From assembly GCF_042853465.1 (NCBI RefSeq), contig NZ_AP031497.1, forward strand, positions 3,100,001 through 3,164,000: a stretch of DNA of 64,000 nucleotides, written 5' to 3'. Positions within the stretch are counted from its first letter, which is position 1, and the number at the start of each line of letters is the position of its first letter. Shown piece after piece: positions 9,531 through 18,718 of the stretch. The position numbers and the translations under genes are program-made. The notes beneath the pieces were generated by a model, which was not told the DNA's origin, ran no database searches, and saw nothing but the letters and a program-made list of their open reading frames with translations. The DNA comes from Simiduia litorea (GTDB lineage: Bacteria; Pseudomonadota; Gammaproteobacteria; Pseudomonadales; Cellvibrionaceae).

Positions 9531-10049
9531 TTAAGACGCGGCTCCGCCATAGACGGGGCCAACTAACTCAAGGTGGGTTAAATAGACGCGGGTATCGAAT
9601 TCAATTTGGTGATAATTCGGCAGCATGTGGCAGCACAGTTGGTAAAACGCTTTGTTGTGTTCACTTTCTTTTAGATGCGCCAATTCATGCACACAAATCA
9701 TTTCTAAAAATGCCTCGGGCACCTGTTTGAACATGCTACTGATTCGAATATCTTTTTTAGTTTTTATCTTGTTACCTTGAATTCGCCCCTGCGTGCGATG
9801 TACGCCTAAGGCGTTGTGAACGACATGTAATTTATTGTCGAATACAACGTTGCTCAAGGGCGAGGATTGTTTCAAATAGCGGTTTTTTAGCGCCAGTACA
9901 TAATCGCGCAACTGTTTATCGTTGCCGATATTATGGGTGAGCGGGTACCGCTCCCGTAGGAAACGCGTCAAGTTTTCTCCATCAATCAACGCCTGCACTT
10001 GCTGTTGCAGCGAAGCGGGGTAATGGGCCAAATATTTAGACACCGTCAT
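9531..10049 (-). CDS. YgjP-like zinc metallopeptidase domain protein
   Basis: A 172-residue cytoplasmic protein carrying HELAHLKESEHNKAFY near residue 119. This is the HExxH zinc site with a downstream histidine, as in YgjP/DUF45 proteins. Length is slightly under the usual 170-240 residues. It is convergent with the end of the siderophore operon, 31 bases apart, and lies downstream of the NRAMP-like gene on the same strand. The cellular substrate of this family is not established. Confidence 0.82.
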   Translation of the reverse strand: MTVSKYLAHYPASLQQQVQALIDGENLTRFLRERYPLTHNIGNDKQLRDYVLALKNRYLKQSSPLSNVVFDNKLHVVHNALGVHRTQGRIQGNKIKTKKDIRISSMFKQVPEAFLEMICVHELAHLKESEHNKAFYQLCCHMLPNYHQIEFDTRVYLTHLELVGPVYGGAAS

Positions 10050-10092
10050 TCACAGCAACCTATTACCATTGATATATCCTTAGCGCCAACAC

Positions 10093-11292
10093 TCACAACA
10101 CACCAAAAATTTTCCAAGCGCCTAGACCGATCACCGTCAACACCACTAACAATCCACAAAGATTTGCCAAGATGCCGTTTACGTAGGCGCCCAAAATTCT
10201 CTTTTGGTTCATGATATAGAGCAAAAATATCGCCACCACGGGCAATAAAAAGCCGTTAAAAACCTGTGCGAATACAATGGCCACTAACGGCTTGGTGCCG
10301 AGCGCCGAAAACAGCGTACCAACAGCGACAATAGTTAACGCCACAGCGCGATACAACCGCACCTGCCCCTGCGTTGACAATGAAAAAGCGCCGCTCACAG
10401 CAAAAGCTGCCGCCATCGGCGCTGCGATAGCGCTGGTTAAGCCAGCGGCAAATAAGCCTAAGGCGAAAAATAATTTTGCGCTTGCCCCCAACAAGGGCTC
10501 CAGTTGATCAGCCATCGTTATCGCGGAATACACCAGGTCTGTCGAAAAAAATGCGGTCGCCGCCGTGCCCATGATGGCGATGCTTATGAGCCCACCCAAG
10601 GAAATAGAAAGCCCGGTATCCCAACGAGATAAGCTTAGCGCCTCACGTTTATCGGCGGCATCGGCCCACTGCTTAGCGCTACTACTGGCGTGTAAAAATA
10701 GATTGTAAGGCACGACGGTGGTGCCGATTAAGGCAATCGCCACCAATAAACTGCCTTCAGGCAGGGTTGGTTGCAATAGTGACCCCACCATTGCGCTCCA
10801 GTCTGGCGAGATCAATAAAAAAGTCAGTAAAAAAACCAAGCTCATCAACCCAACCAGTGCAATTAATACGCCTTCAAGTAAACGGTATTTATTAATCCAC
10901 AACAGCACGGCTGCCAACAGGCCGATAGCTAGCGCCAGAACGTCTTGGTCAATAAAAATGACTGTGGAAATTCCCAAGGATGCACCAGCAATATTACCCG
11001 CCTCGTAAGCCGCGTTGCCAAAGCCGATAGCGCCTAGCACCAAAGCTATAGCCGCGCGCGACAACCACTTGGACTGTATATGGGATCTGAGCGCCTCGGT
11101 AAGACCTCGCCCAGTGACAACCCCTAAACGCGCCGCCATCTCTTGCAGTACACAGGTCGCAAATACCGAAAACGCCAAGGCCCAAAGCAAGGCAAAGCCG
11201 AAATTCGCGCCCGCTTGACTCGCCGTAGCGATAGTACCAGGGCCAATAAACGCGGCGGCAACTAATAAACCAGGTCCAAATTTTTTCATCAT
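10093..11292 (-). CDS. NRAMP-family divalent metal transporter, divergent metal site
   Basis: A 399-residue inner-membrane protein with about 11 hydrophobic spans. The first span reads FIGPGTIATASQAGANFG, where canonical MntH has DPGN. The sixth-span region reads TVVPYNLFLHAS, where canonical proteins have MPHN. The overall pattern is clearly NRAMP, but the aspartate, asparagine and methionine that coordinate Mn2+/Fe2+ are not in their usual places. It belongs to an NRAMP-related group whose substrate I cannot assign. It starts 14 bases after the PAP2 phosphatase gene, so the two may be co-transcribed. Confidence 0.85.
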   Translation of the reverse strand: MMKKFGPGLLVAAAFIGPGTIATASQAGANFGFALLWALAFSVFATCVLQEMAARLGVVTGRGLTEALRSHIQSKWLSRAAIALVLGAIGFGNAAYEAGNIAGASLGISTVIFIDQDVLALAIGLLAAVLLWINKYRLLEGVLIALVGLMSLVFLLTFLLISPDWSAMVGSLLQPTLPEGSLLVAIALIGTTVVPYNLFLHASSSAKQWADAADKREALSLSRWDTGLSISLGGLISIAIMGTAATAFFSTDLVYSAITMADQLEPLLGASAKLFFALGLFAAGLTSAIAAPMAAAFAVSGAFSLSTQGQVRLYRAVALTIVAVGTLFSALGTKPLVAIVFAQVFNGFLLPVVAIFLLYIMNQKRILGAYVNGILANLCGLLVVLTVIGLGAWKIFGVL

Positions 11293-11306
11293 ATTTTTCT
11301 ATTGTT

Positions 11307-12152
11307 CTAGTAGTTGAGGTTCAACACATCCGACTCCACCCGACAGCGCTGGCCGGACAATTCCTTCCGCGCCGCCAACACTTCAGCCTTAGCCAAAGCA
11401 AATTCAGCATTGAAGACCGGGTTGGCGCGCAAGCGATCAAATACAAAATCTGCCATCGTTTGACCTGCCGCAACATCAGACGCCCAATGTACATTGCAAA
11501 TAGCGCGACTATCCCCAAAGGCCTGGCCGCGCGCCATAATCTCCTTGGCGCGGTGCGGTAACATCTGTGCGAAAATTAACGCCCAACCCCAACCAATGGC
11601 CGCATGACCCGACGGATAGGAACCACTCGTCCTTAAACCTTCCAACTCATCGGGAATACAAATCGCCTGCTGATTGGACAGAAAAGGCCGCGGCCTCTGG
11701 TAATGCTTTTTAAGCCAAGACGTCGACAAACCAAAATCGGTTAGGCTTCTACGCAACAACATATTAAGGTGCGGCATAGCTTCTGGCTCTAACAACTTAT
11801 CGGCTGCACAACTAAAGAGTCGGCCGGCCGACGGAAACACTAAGCTGGCATCTTGCGCGGCCCACTGCCAGCGCTTGGTGTTTTGCAAAGTAAGCTGTTG
11901 TCGATTAAGGCGCGCATCTTCAAGCGCTTCAACCGAGCCCGCAGCGGGCACCGCAGGCACCAGCGATAGATCATCTGGAATCGCACCGGCCTCAAGATAG
12001 CCGATCAATAGTCCTGGGTAGCGCTCGGCTACCTCTGTTGGTGGCACAACAGGTGTGGCAGACAAAGTAGGCACTGTGTTTTCTGCTATGACTGAGCTGA
12101 CAACCAACACATTCAGCAGCAAAGCACGCAGTAAACCAATCATTTTTTTCAT
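11307..12152 (-). CDS. PAP2-family acid phosphatase, exported
   Basis: Class A-type non-specific acid phosphatase of about 281 residues. The PAP2 signature is complete: KKHYQRPRPF, then GSYPSGHAAIGWGWA, then SRAICNVHWASDVAAGQ. This gives the lysine/arginine pair, catalytic histidine and nucleophile histidine in order. An N-terminal hydrophobic stretch ending near VIAEN is a signal peptide, so it acts in the periplasm and releases phosphate from organic esters. I prefer the ATG at 12152, which has GGA about 8 bases upstream and begins the signal peptide, to the GTG at 12194. Confidence 0.88.
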   Translation of the reverse strand: MKKMIGLLRALLLNVLVVSSVIAENTVPTLSATPVVPPTEVAERYPGLLIGYLEAGAIPDDLSLVPAVPAAGSVEALEDARLNRQQLTLQNTKRWQWAAQDASLVFPSAGRLFSCAADKLLEPEAMPHLNMLLRRSLTDFGLSTSWLKKHYQRPRPFLSNQQAICIPDELEGLRTSGSYPSGHAAIGWGWALIFAQMLPHRAKEIMARGQAFGDSRAICNVHWASDVAAGQTMADFVFDRLRANPVFNAEFALAKAEVLAARKELSGQRCRVESDVLNLNY

Positions 12153-12203
12153 TTTTTCGTTCCACTTTTTTCCCGTCTTTGACCAACTGATCACAGCTGT
12201 TGG

Positions 12204-14762
12204 CTACATTTTATTTTTTACTTTCGCTGTTGCCAGCGCTTGCAATGGATCATCCGGCCACGGGTGTTTCGAATAGCGCCCCTTCATATCTTTTTTAACA
12301 GCTTGGTAACTACCGCGCCAGAAACCGGCGATATCTTGTGTGATCTGTATTGGTCGACGGGCTGGCGACAACAAATGTAACAGTAACGTGACCCGCCCAT
12401 TCACCAAGGCCGGTGTTTGCTCGCAGCCAAACATTTCCTGCAACTTAACCGCCAGCACTGGTGGCGTGTGATCGTAATCAATAGCCACGGCGTTGCCAGA
12501 CGGCACCAGCCAATGGGTTGGCGCTAGTTGGTTCAACGCTTGTTGCTGATGCCAATCGAGTTGATTGGCCAACAGATCATGAATATCGAGTGACTTAAAA
12601 TCTTGCAACTTATTAATATTATCAAGGTAAGGTGCTAACCAATCATGCAGGCTGCTCAACAAGCCGTCATCTGAAAAGTCGGGCCAAGGCTGCACCTCGC
12701 CAGCGAGCGAAGGTTGTGTATGTTCACGCACCAACAGCACCCGAGCACGCAATTGCCGCGCCGCGGGACTCCATTCGAATAGACCTAAGCCTCGCTCGCG
12801 CACCAACTGCAGCAACGCCAGCTGCTTTTCTTTGCCCTTCAACGGAGGCAACTGTTGGCTGGCTAGGGTGAGTGCGCCAATGCAACGGCGTTGCTGCGCC
12901 AAAAAACGCTCGGCGTTATTGTCCCAGCCCAAGGATTGCTCGACACTAACCAAGGCTTTTAACGGCCCGTCAAATAAACTTGGCGCTAAGGACGCCGCTA
13001 AAAAAATACGCTCGCCTGTGTGGCCTCCGGTTTCCGCCACCACTAACCAAGGCTGATTGCGCAGGCTATCGGTTTCAGCTAACACGGCACTTCTGCCATT
13101 ACTCAGGCGATAGTGGTGGCCTTGGGCAGAGCGTCGCTGGGCGATGCGATCGGGAAAAGCAAACGCTAGCAGCAAACCTGCGCGCTGGTCTGGCGTTAAA
13201 GAAAAGTCAGTTCCACTCGCGTCAACCAATCGCCGCTCGGCACTTCGCCCCAATGCGCGTTCAAACTGGCTGGCGAGTTGCCGCAGGCGTTTCGCCGCAC
13301 CGCTCGGCCCTTGGCGCTCGCCGTTGAGCCAATCGAGGCGCAGTTGAATATCGGCGCCGCCAGCGTTGATGTCGCGCTCACTTAACAGCGCGGCTATCAA
13401 GGCCGCTTGCGCTACCTCACCGAGACCTTGCGCGCACACCAGCATATGCGCCAAACGCGGATGGGCTGGCACGTCGCTCATCAGCCGACCTTGATCGGTT
13501 ATCTGCGACACGCCGCGCTCATCAAGCGCAACCGCTTGTAAGCGCAACAATAAATCCACGCCCTGCTGCCAAGCGCCAGCCGGTGGCGGTGTCAACCAAC
13601 GCATTTCCGTTGGACTTGCCACGCCCCAGCGAAACAATTGCAACGCCAGAGGCGACAAATCCGATTGCTCTATTTCCGGCGGCGTAAATGCGGCCAACTC
13701 TTGCTGTTGCGTCTCGCTCCAAAGCCGATAGCAAACACCCGGCGCTAAACGCCCGGCGCGACCTGCGCGCTGCGTACTCGAAGCCTTGGAGATACGTTTG
13801 GTAACGAGCTGCGTCAAACCCGTATTGGGATTAAACGCGGCCTGGCGATACAAGCCGCTATCTATCACCACATCGACGCCCTCAATCGTCAAACTGGTTT
13901 CCGCAATGTTAGTAGCCAGCACAATTTTACGGAAACCCGGCGCGCAGGGCTCTATGGCTTTGCGCTGCTGCTCAAGACTTAAATCGCCAAATAGGGGCGC
14001 CAAGATAACCTTATCAAACGCCGAGGCGGCGCTATCCAAACGACTCGCTAGGGCCTCGGCGACGCGGCGAATCTCGCTTTGCCCAGGTAGAAATACCAGC
14101 AGGCTTGACCCGTGATTTTGCAACGCGAGCAACACCGTAGACACAGTGCGCGCCACCAGATCTTGATCAAATTGCCAAGCGTCACCGTAGTGGATTTGAA
14201 TAGGAAAGCTTCGCCCCTCGCTGCGAATAATGGGGGCATGGTCGAGCAGGCGGCTAATATCTTGACCGTCGAGCGTCGCCGACATGACGAGTATTTTCAT
14301 CGGCTGTTGACGAAGATCACCATAGAGATCCCGTGCCATCAAGGCGAGCGACAAGCCTAAGTCGCCATCCAAACTGCGCTCGTGAAATTCATCAAACAGT
14401 AGAATGCCATAACCCTCAAGGCTTGGGTCATCCTGCAACATGCGCGTGAGAATACCTTCGGTAACTACCTCAATCCGCGTGCGACTACTGACGTTAGATT
14501 CCATGCGTACGCGAAACCCTACCCGCTCGCCCACGGCTTCATTCAACAGACTTGCCATGCGGCTAGCCGCGGCACGAGCCGCTAAACGGCGCGGTTCCAG
14601 CACGAGAATTTTTTGCCCCTTGAGCCAATCCTCGGTCAAGAGTGCGAGGGGAACATAGGTGGTTTTACCGGCACCCGGGGGGGCCTCCAAAATGCAGTCG
14701 TCACCGGTGCGTAAGGCGGCAAGTAAGTCGGGTAGCACAGTGTTAATGGGTAAAACGTGCAT
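12204..14762 (-). CDS. hrpB: ATP-dependent RNA helicase HrpB
   Basis: A DEAH-box helicase of 852 residues, close to the usual 800-850 for HrpB. Motifs run in order: Walker A APPGAGKTT near residue 30, DEFHERS in place of DEAH near 125, SATLDG, ATNIAETSLTI, and QRAGRAGR near 325. An HA2 region and a C-terminal HrpB-specific domain follow. The Phe in motif II is typical of HrpB. Its precise RNA target is not established; it is not essential in other bacteria. Convergent genes are absent; it is followed on the same strand by the phosphatase. Confidence 0.94.
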   Translation of the reverse strand: MHVLPINTVLPDLLAALRTGDDCILEAPPGAGKTTYVPLALLTEDWLKGQKILVLEPRRLAARAAASRMASLLNEAVGERVGFRVRMESNVSSRTRIEVVTEGILTRMLQDDPSLEGYGILLFDEFHERSLDGDLGLSLALMARDLYGDLRQQPMKILVMSATLDGQDISRLLDHAPIIRSEGRSFPIQIHYGDAWQFDQDLVARTVSTVLLALQNHGSSLLVFLPGQSEIRRVAEALASRLDSAASAFDKVILAPLFGDLSLEQQRKAIEPCAPGFRKIVLATNIAETSLTIEGVDVVIDSGLYRQAAFNPNTGLTQLVTKRISKASSTQRAGRAGRLAPGVCYRLWSETQQQELAAFTPPEIEQSDLSPLALQLFRWGVASPTEMRWLTPPPAGAWQQGVDLLLRLQAVALDERGVSQITDQGRLMSDVPAHPRLAHMLVCAQGLGEVAQAALIAALLSERDINAGGADIQLRLDWLNGERQGPSGAAKRLRQLASQFERALGRSAERRLVDASGTDFSLTPDQRAGLLLAFAFPDRIAQRRSAQGHHYRLSNGRSAVLAETDSLRNQPWLVVAETGGHTGERIFLAASLAPSLFDGPLKALVSVEQSLGWDNNAERFLAQQRRCIGALTLASQQLPPLKGKEKQLALLQLVRERGLGLFEWSPAARQLRARVLLVREHTQPSLAGEVQPWPDFSDDGLLSSLHDWLAPYLDNINKLQDFKSLDIHDLLANQLDWHQQQALNQLAPTHWLVPSGNAVAIDYDHTPPVLAVKLQEMFGCEQTPALVNGRVTLLLHLLSPARRPIQITQDIAGFWRGSYQAVKKDMKGRYSKHPWPDDPLQALATAKVKNKM

Positions 14763-14800
14763 CTTGAGCTTCGCGCTAAAAATGCCAGTTTACCGGAAAC

Positions 14801-14828
14801 TGAAAAGGGTGCCAAAGCACCCTTTTCA
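14801..14828 (-). terminator. Hairpin downstream of the alpha-amylase gene
   Basis: Perfect 12-base inverted repeat, TGAAAAGGGTGC with its complement, around a 4-base loop. It lies 33 bases after the amylase stop and before hrpB. The U-run in the minus direction is short (TTTT), so it is a probable but not ideal intrinsic terminator. Confidence 0.65.
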
Positions 14829-14860
14829 TGAACAGCTTACACTGTATCTCTCAAAGAAAA

Positions 14861-16270
14861 TTAGCTCGCCGCCCAGAGCCTTGCGCTGCGCGCGGGAATG
14901 CGAATCCATTTCACACTGGCATCGATCGAGAAGGTATCGCCGCTCAGGCTGTCGACATAGTTGCGGTACCAGTAGTACTTTTCATTGGTGTTGAGTTTGA
15001 TCCAGCGCTCTTCGCCGCACTTATTGATGCCCACAACACCTTCTTTGCCTCGGCGAAAGGCTACCACGCAATTATCGGCCCACACACTCTCTTGGCCCTG
15101 ACCTTTAACTCGGTTGTGAAATTTCACCATGGCTTTGATGTCCGACTGTTTATAGTCGTCCACCCAACGGTTGTTGTCGGTGCCGGTTTTATCGCTAAAC
15201 ACCATGGGCGCACCGTCCTTGCGACCCAACACATAGGCATAGGCCAAGTGTTCGTCTGTGGTGTTCATAATCAAATAACGAAAACCATCATTGGTGGGAA
15301 TATCATGGGTGATCGGCATGGTCACAGCGCGATCGCCAGCCAAGGCATTGCCATTGCTGTAGGGGTTATCCAACGTCGCCATGGAACCACTTGGCTGCAA
15401 GGCATTGCGCATGGCATTCAACAGGGGAAAATCATAGGCATCGTGATCGGTGCCGTTGAGGTAGGGGCCTAAATAATTTTGATAGTCACTGGTATTGGTG
15501 CCGCCGCCGGTGATCACCTCGCCAAAGACATGCATTCCCTGCTTAATAGTGGCAGTAAATATTTGATTGATATGCCAGTTGGTCATGTGTTTTGCCGCGT
15601 CGACGCGGAAACCTTTCACCCCTAAATTTTTTAACCCTTGCAAGTAAGATCTCTGCGTCTCGACCACATAGTTGTTGGGATCCAGGTCGGGCAAACCTTT
15701 ATCGGGATAAGCACCGCATAAGCGCCAGTTCTGCACCTGCCACACATTGTTGTAATCGTTAATACACTTGGCCTCGTGAAAATCCCAACCGCTCAGCAGG
15801 CCATTATCTAAATTGCCAAATAATGTCTGTTTGTTCCAATAGGTTCGATTATTGGCATAGTCATTTAGCGCTGCGCTGCCCGGAAAGTCGGTGGCGCCGT
15901 TGCGCTCGTTAGCCATGTGGTTGAGTACGATATCTGCATACACCACCACGCCCTTGGCGTTTAGGGCATTGATCATGGCGACAAAAGACTCTTTATTACC
16001 TAGGCAGTGATCGATCACGCGCCAATCCTGAGGCTGGTAGCGCTGCCACCACTGGCAACCGGTCTTCGACGACTTCAGCGGCGGTGCGACCAATACGGCT
16101 TTATAACCGAGGTTAGAAATTTCCGTGGCTTTATTTTTTACATCGGTATAGGTCCAATTGAAGGCGTGCAGTATCACATCGGCTTTCACAGGGCCGGCCA
16201 AACAGAAAAACAATAATGCGCTACATAATTGCGCAATTCGGGGCAGTTGATTAACCAGACTCTTATTCAT
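14861..16270 (-). CDS. Secreted alpha-amylase, GH13
   Basis: A 469-residue starch-degrading enzyme with a signal peptide ending near GPVKA. The GH13 conserved regions are visible: DIVLNHMAN near residue 128, GFRVDAAKH with the nucleophile aspartate near 222, FGEVITG with the acid/base glutamate near 253, and ITHDIPTND, which I take as region IV with the transition-state aspartate. The short barrel and this last motif resemble Aeromonas/Xanthomonas-type amylases. It has no carbohydrate-binding module. Monocistronic: a hairpin follows it and a LacI-type palindrome lies about 75 bases upstream of the start. Confidence 0.93.
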   Translation of the reverse strand: MNKSLVNQLPRIAQLCSALLFFCLAGPVKADVILHAFNWTYTDVKNKATEISNLGYKAVLVAPPLKSSKTGCQWWQRYQPQDWRVIDHCLGNKESFVAMINALNAKGVVVYADIVLNHMANERNGATDFPGSAALNDYANNRTYWNKQTLFGNLDNGLLSGWDFHEAKCINDYNNVWQVQNWRLCGAYPDKGLPDLDPNNYVVETQRSYLQGLKNLGVKGFRVDAAKHMTNWHINQIFTATIKQGMHVFGEVITGGGTNTSDYQNYLGPYLNGTDHDAYDFPLLNAMRNALQPSGSMATLDNPYSNGNALAGDRAVTMPITHDIPTNDGFRYLIMNTTDEHLAYAYVLGRKDGAPMVFSDKTGTDNNRWVDDYKQSDIKAMVKFHNRVKGQGQESVWADNCVVAFRRGKEGVVGINKCGEERWIKLNTNEKYYWYRNYVDSLSGDTFSIDASVKWIRIPARSARLWAAS

Positions 16271-16652
16271 TATTCTCTCCTAGTTAGGTGCGTGAAATAT
16301 CACCACAGCAGTTAAAGAGAAAATATTGAAAACAACAACGGCTTTGCATACGTATTCAATGCAGCCCTCGGCATCGTATTTTCATCAGGTGCTGAACACT
16401 ATAGGAATCAAGATGTTAATGCAGATCGGGAGCGGAGGAGAAAAACACACCGAAGGGGAAAAGTCGAAACTATGACATAGAACACAGCGCGGGCAGCCAC
16501 CACTTTGCACGAAAGTTCAGGTGACTGAATGGTCAAACAGATCGTTCAACCGAGCCGACAAAAAACACAAAGGCTCGAGCGCAGACGAAAAGTAAATGGG
16601 GTAATCAGAGAATAATGGGGCGGTGTGTATCAAATCTATAGGGTTATTCCCT
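16271..16652. other. Intergenic region upstream of the amylase gene
   Basis: This 382-base gap holds the amylase promoter region and the palindrome at 16344. From about 16400 to 16650 I see no gene, repeat or strong terminator. Confidence 0.6.
16344..16359. promoter_or_regulatory. LacI-type operator-like palindrome
   Basis: TTGCATACGTATTCAA is palindromic apart from one mismatched pair and is centred on a CG step, as in LacI-family operators. It is 74 bases upstream of the amylase start, where a maltose/starch repressor of the MalR kind would bind. No such regulator is in this window, so the assignment is inference. Confidence 0.5.
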
Positions 16653-17156
16653 TCATTTGGGCGGCACACGAGGCTCGGCGGTCAACCATGTTTCAATGAC
16701 TAGACGCTGATCGCTAAAGCGCCAATTCAAATCATCGAATTGCTCTACGTCCATCCAAGACACCTCTATAACCTCGAAGGTAAAGGGTCTGTTTTTATTA
16801 AGCTTGGGTTGACCAACTTGGCGCTCACACTTGAACAAATGAAAACCGTTGTCGTAGATGTGAATTAACTCACCCACATCGACTTTTAACCCCGTCTCTT
16901 CCTTGGTTTCGCGCATGGCCGTACATTGCGCCGCCTCGCCCATCGCTGCTGTGCCGCCCGGTAGCGCCCATTTAGCGTTCCACTGTTTCAGCATCAACAC
17001 CTGACCCTGCTCTACCATCAAACAGCCGGCATTGGCCGATGCCATTGGCGCCTCGAAAACAGGACAAACTTCAGCCAGCGCGCCCGCCGATAGCAGCAGA
17101 CAAAAACTGAGAAACCCTGCCAGCGCAGCTTTGCAACCGAACAGCCTGATAGGCAT
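16653..17156 (-). CDS. Nudix hydrolase with N-terminal signal sequence
   Basis: A 167-residue protein with a complete Nudix box (G-x5-E-x7-R-E-x2-E-E-x-G) around residues 69-92, so it should bind Mg2+ and hydrolyse a nucleoside diphosphate linked to another group. Unusually, residues 1-28 form a hydrophobic signal sequence, with a cleavage site likely near ALA-EV. That would put the enzyme in the periplasm. Its ATG overlaps the stop of the preceding membrane-protein gene (TAATG), so the pair is translationally coupled. The substrate cannot be told from sequence. Confidence 0.85.
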   Translation of the reverse strand: MPIRLFGCKAALAGFLSFCLLLSAGALAEVCPVFEAPMASANAGCLMVEQGQVLMLKQWNAKWALPGGTAAMGEAAQCTAMRETKEETGLKVDVGELIHIYDNGFHLFKCERQVGQPKLNKNRPFTFEVIEVSWMDVEQFDDLNWRFSDQRLVIETWLTAEPRVPPK

Positions 17157-17524
17157 TATTTTAATGCCGCGCCAGCCAAGGGGTTGCAGTTTTTAATCAC
17201 CACCTTGCCCTCTAAAACATTGCCTTTTGAATATTCATAGAAATAACAGGTGTTGGTTTTTGGGTCATAATTTTCCACCCACAGATTGTCGTCTTTCCAA
17301 GTAGTGGCAATATGCAGCTGACCACTCGGAATCGTTATTGACATGACGCCGCCAAAACGCTTGACGAATACCTGTTCAAAATGAAATACATAGCTGGCCC
17401 AGCCAATTAAAAGAAAACTTGCCGCAGACAAGGTGGCCGCGCGCCAATAAGTGCGCTTGGCCAGCCAATAAAAAGAGCCAAAAGCGAGGAGTAATACAGC
17501 AATCCAATATAAGTAAGTAATCAT
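17156..17524 (-). CDS. Small membrane protein of unknown function
   Basis: A 122-residue protein I do not recognise. Two hydrophobic segments lie at about residues 3-20 and 30-48, followed by a hydrophilic beta-rich tail of about 70 residues (GQLHIATTWKDDNLWVENY) with two cysteines. The tail probably faces the periplasm or cytoplasm as a small folded domain. Its stop overlaps the start of the exported Nudix gene, so a shared function is likely. Confidence 0.65.
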   Translation of the reverse strand: MITYLYWIAVLLLAFGSFYWLAKRTYWRAATLSAASFLLIGWASYVFHFEQVFVKRFGGVMSITIPSGQLHIATTWKDDNLWVENYDPKTNTCYFYEYSKGNVLEGKVVIKNCNPLAGAALK

Positions 17525-17571
17525 AACAAGGTCCTTTTCTAATAAATCTAACGCGGCAGAGATACAACCCG

Positions 17572-18183
17572 CTACGGCTTTACGTTAGAGGCTAACTTAG
17601 CGCCATGGGCTGCAATAAAATCAACAAACGCCTGCTCACCTTGCACTGGCACCCCTACATCAAGTGTTGCGCACTCACTGTATCGCACCGCTTGCACAGT
17701 ACCAGCATGGTTTTCGAGCCAATGTCGCAACGACTGTTCAAACTTAAAATCACCCTCAACGGTGTAATCAGCAAGCGCTAAGATAGCCTTGGTCTCCAAC
17801 CCATCAATAGCCAGTTGCGCCGCCTGCCCATAAGCGCGCACCAATCCGCCTGCACCGAGTTTAATGCCACCAAAATAGCGGATAACAATTAGCATGAGAT
17901 CGCCAATATTTTTGTGTTGCAGCACATGTAATATGGGTTTTCCCGCCGTGCCCGATGGCTCGCCATCGTCTGAGAACGCAACCAGACTAGGGGCTTGTGG
18001 GTCGCCGATATAATAGGCCCAACAGTGATGCCGCGCATCTGGGTAGGCGAGCTTCGCCTGTGATAATAGCGCGAGCGCCTGTTCCCGAGAATCGGCAAAG
18101 TGCGCCTGCGCGATAAAGCGACTTTTTTTCACTTCGTAGGTAATTTCAACGGCATGCGCCGGCACCCTGTACTCAGTTGACAT
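17572..18183 (-). CDS. YigZ/IMPACT-family protein
   Basis: About 203 residues, the usual length of YigZ. The N-terminal domain carries KKSRFIAQ near residue 20, DDGEPSGTAGKPIL near 77-90 and VIRYFGGIKLGAGGLVRAYG near 104-123, all signatures of the UPF0029/IMPACT fold. The C-terminal part is the YigZ ferredoxin-like domain. E. coli YigZ is of unsettled function; eukaryotic IMPACT modulates translation control. I prefer the ATG at 18183 to an upstream GTG at 18192; it overlaps the gene before it by 11 bases. Confidence 0.88.
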   Translation of the reverse strand: MSTEYRVPAHAVEITYEVKKSRFIAQAHFADSREQALALLSQAKLAYPDARHHCWAYYIGDPQAPSLVAFSDDGEPSGTAGKPILHVLQHKNIGDLMLIVIRYFGGIKLGAGGLVRAYGQAAQLAIDGLETKAILALADYTVEGDFKFEQSLRHWLENHAGTVQAVRYSECATLDVGVPVQGEQAFVDFIAAHGAKLASNVKP

Positions 18184-18718
18184 GTTGCACACCGAGCGTT
18201 TGCACCAGCGCGACCAGCCGATCGATGCGCGCGTTACTCAACTGGCGATAGTCCAAATAGGGGCAGACAATAATGCGCCGCGCTGGATCTACCGCAAAGT
18301 GAGCGTCGAGCCAAGTGAGATGATCCACCGACAAGGTTTGCGCCCAAGTTTTTCCAGCAATGATATGGATGCCCGGATCGGAAAAATTGGGTGTAGAGAA
18401 CACCAGCGCCTGATCGCAACCTGCCTGCAATAAATACTGATCTCGATAGGCCTGCCATGAGCTTGCACCGCGTGCGGAAAAGCGCTTATCCGATTGACAC
18501 AACGAGAACCAAAACTTTGCAAAGACATTAAACACCTTACGCCAATGATTGCTGGTGTTAAATCCAATGTGGGCAAGTTCACCGGTGACGACGGGAAAAC
18601 AGCCTTGGCGATTGTTATAGGGCGCAATCGGCGGGCGGTTAGCAATATAGATGGCGAGCTTGGGCACCGAACTCCCCAAGCCACACACACTCTCCTTCGA
18701 CGCGGGGTTCAACATCAC
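18173..18718 (-). CDS. Conserved-looking hypothetical protein
   Basis: A 181-residue soluble protein that I cannot assign to a family with confidence. It contains YIANRPPIAPYNNRQGCFP near residue 24-42, NTSNHWRKVFNVFAKFWF near 55-72, and GIHIIAGKTWAQTL near 116. These look like conserved folded-domain motifs rather than chance coding. It overlaps the methyltransferase gene by 4 bases (TGATG) and the YigZ gene by 11, so the three form a coupled operon. Confidence 0.7.
   Translation of the reverse strand: MMLNPASKESVCGLGSSVPKLAIYIANRPPIAPYNNRQGCFPVVTGELAHIGFNTSNHWRKVFNVFAKFWFSLCQSDKRFSARGASSWQAYRDQYLLQAGCDQALVFSTPNFSDPGIHIIAGKTWAQTLSVDHLTWLDAHFAVDPARRIIVCPYLDYRQLSNARIDRLVALVQTLGVQHVN

Noticed and set aside
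14828..15472. Plus-strand open frame of 214 codons
   Set aside because: It lies entirely opposite the alpha-amylase gene, which has catalytic motifs and a signal peptide; the plus frame has no recognisable domain.
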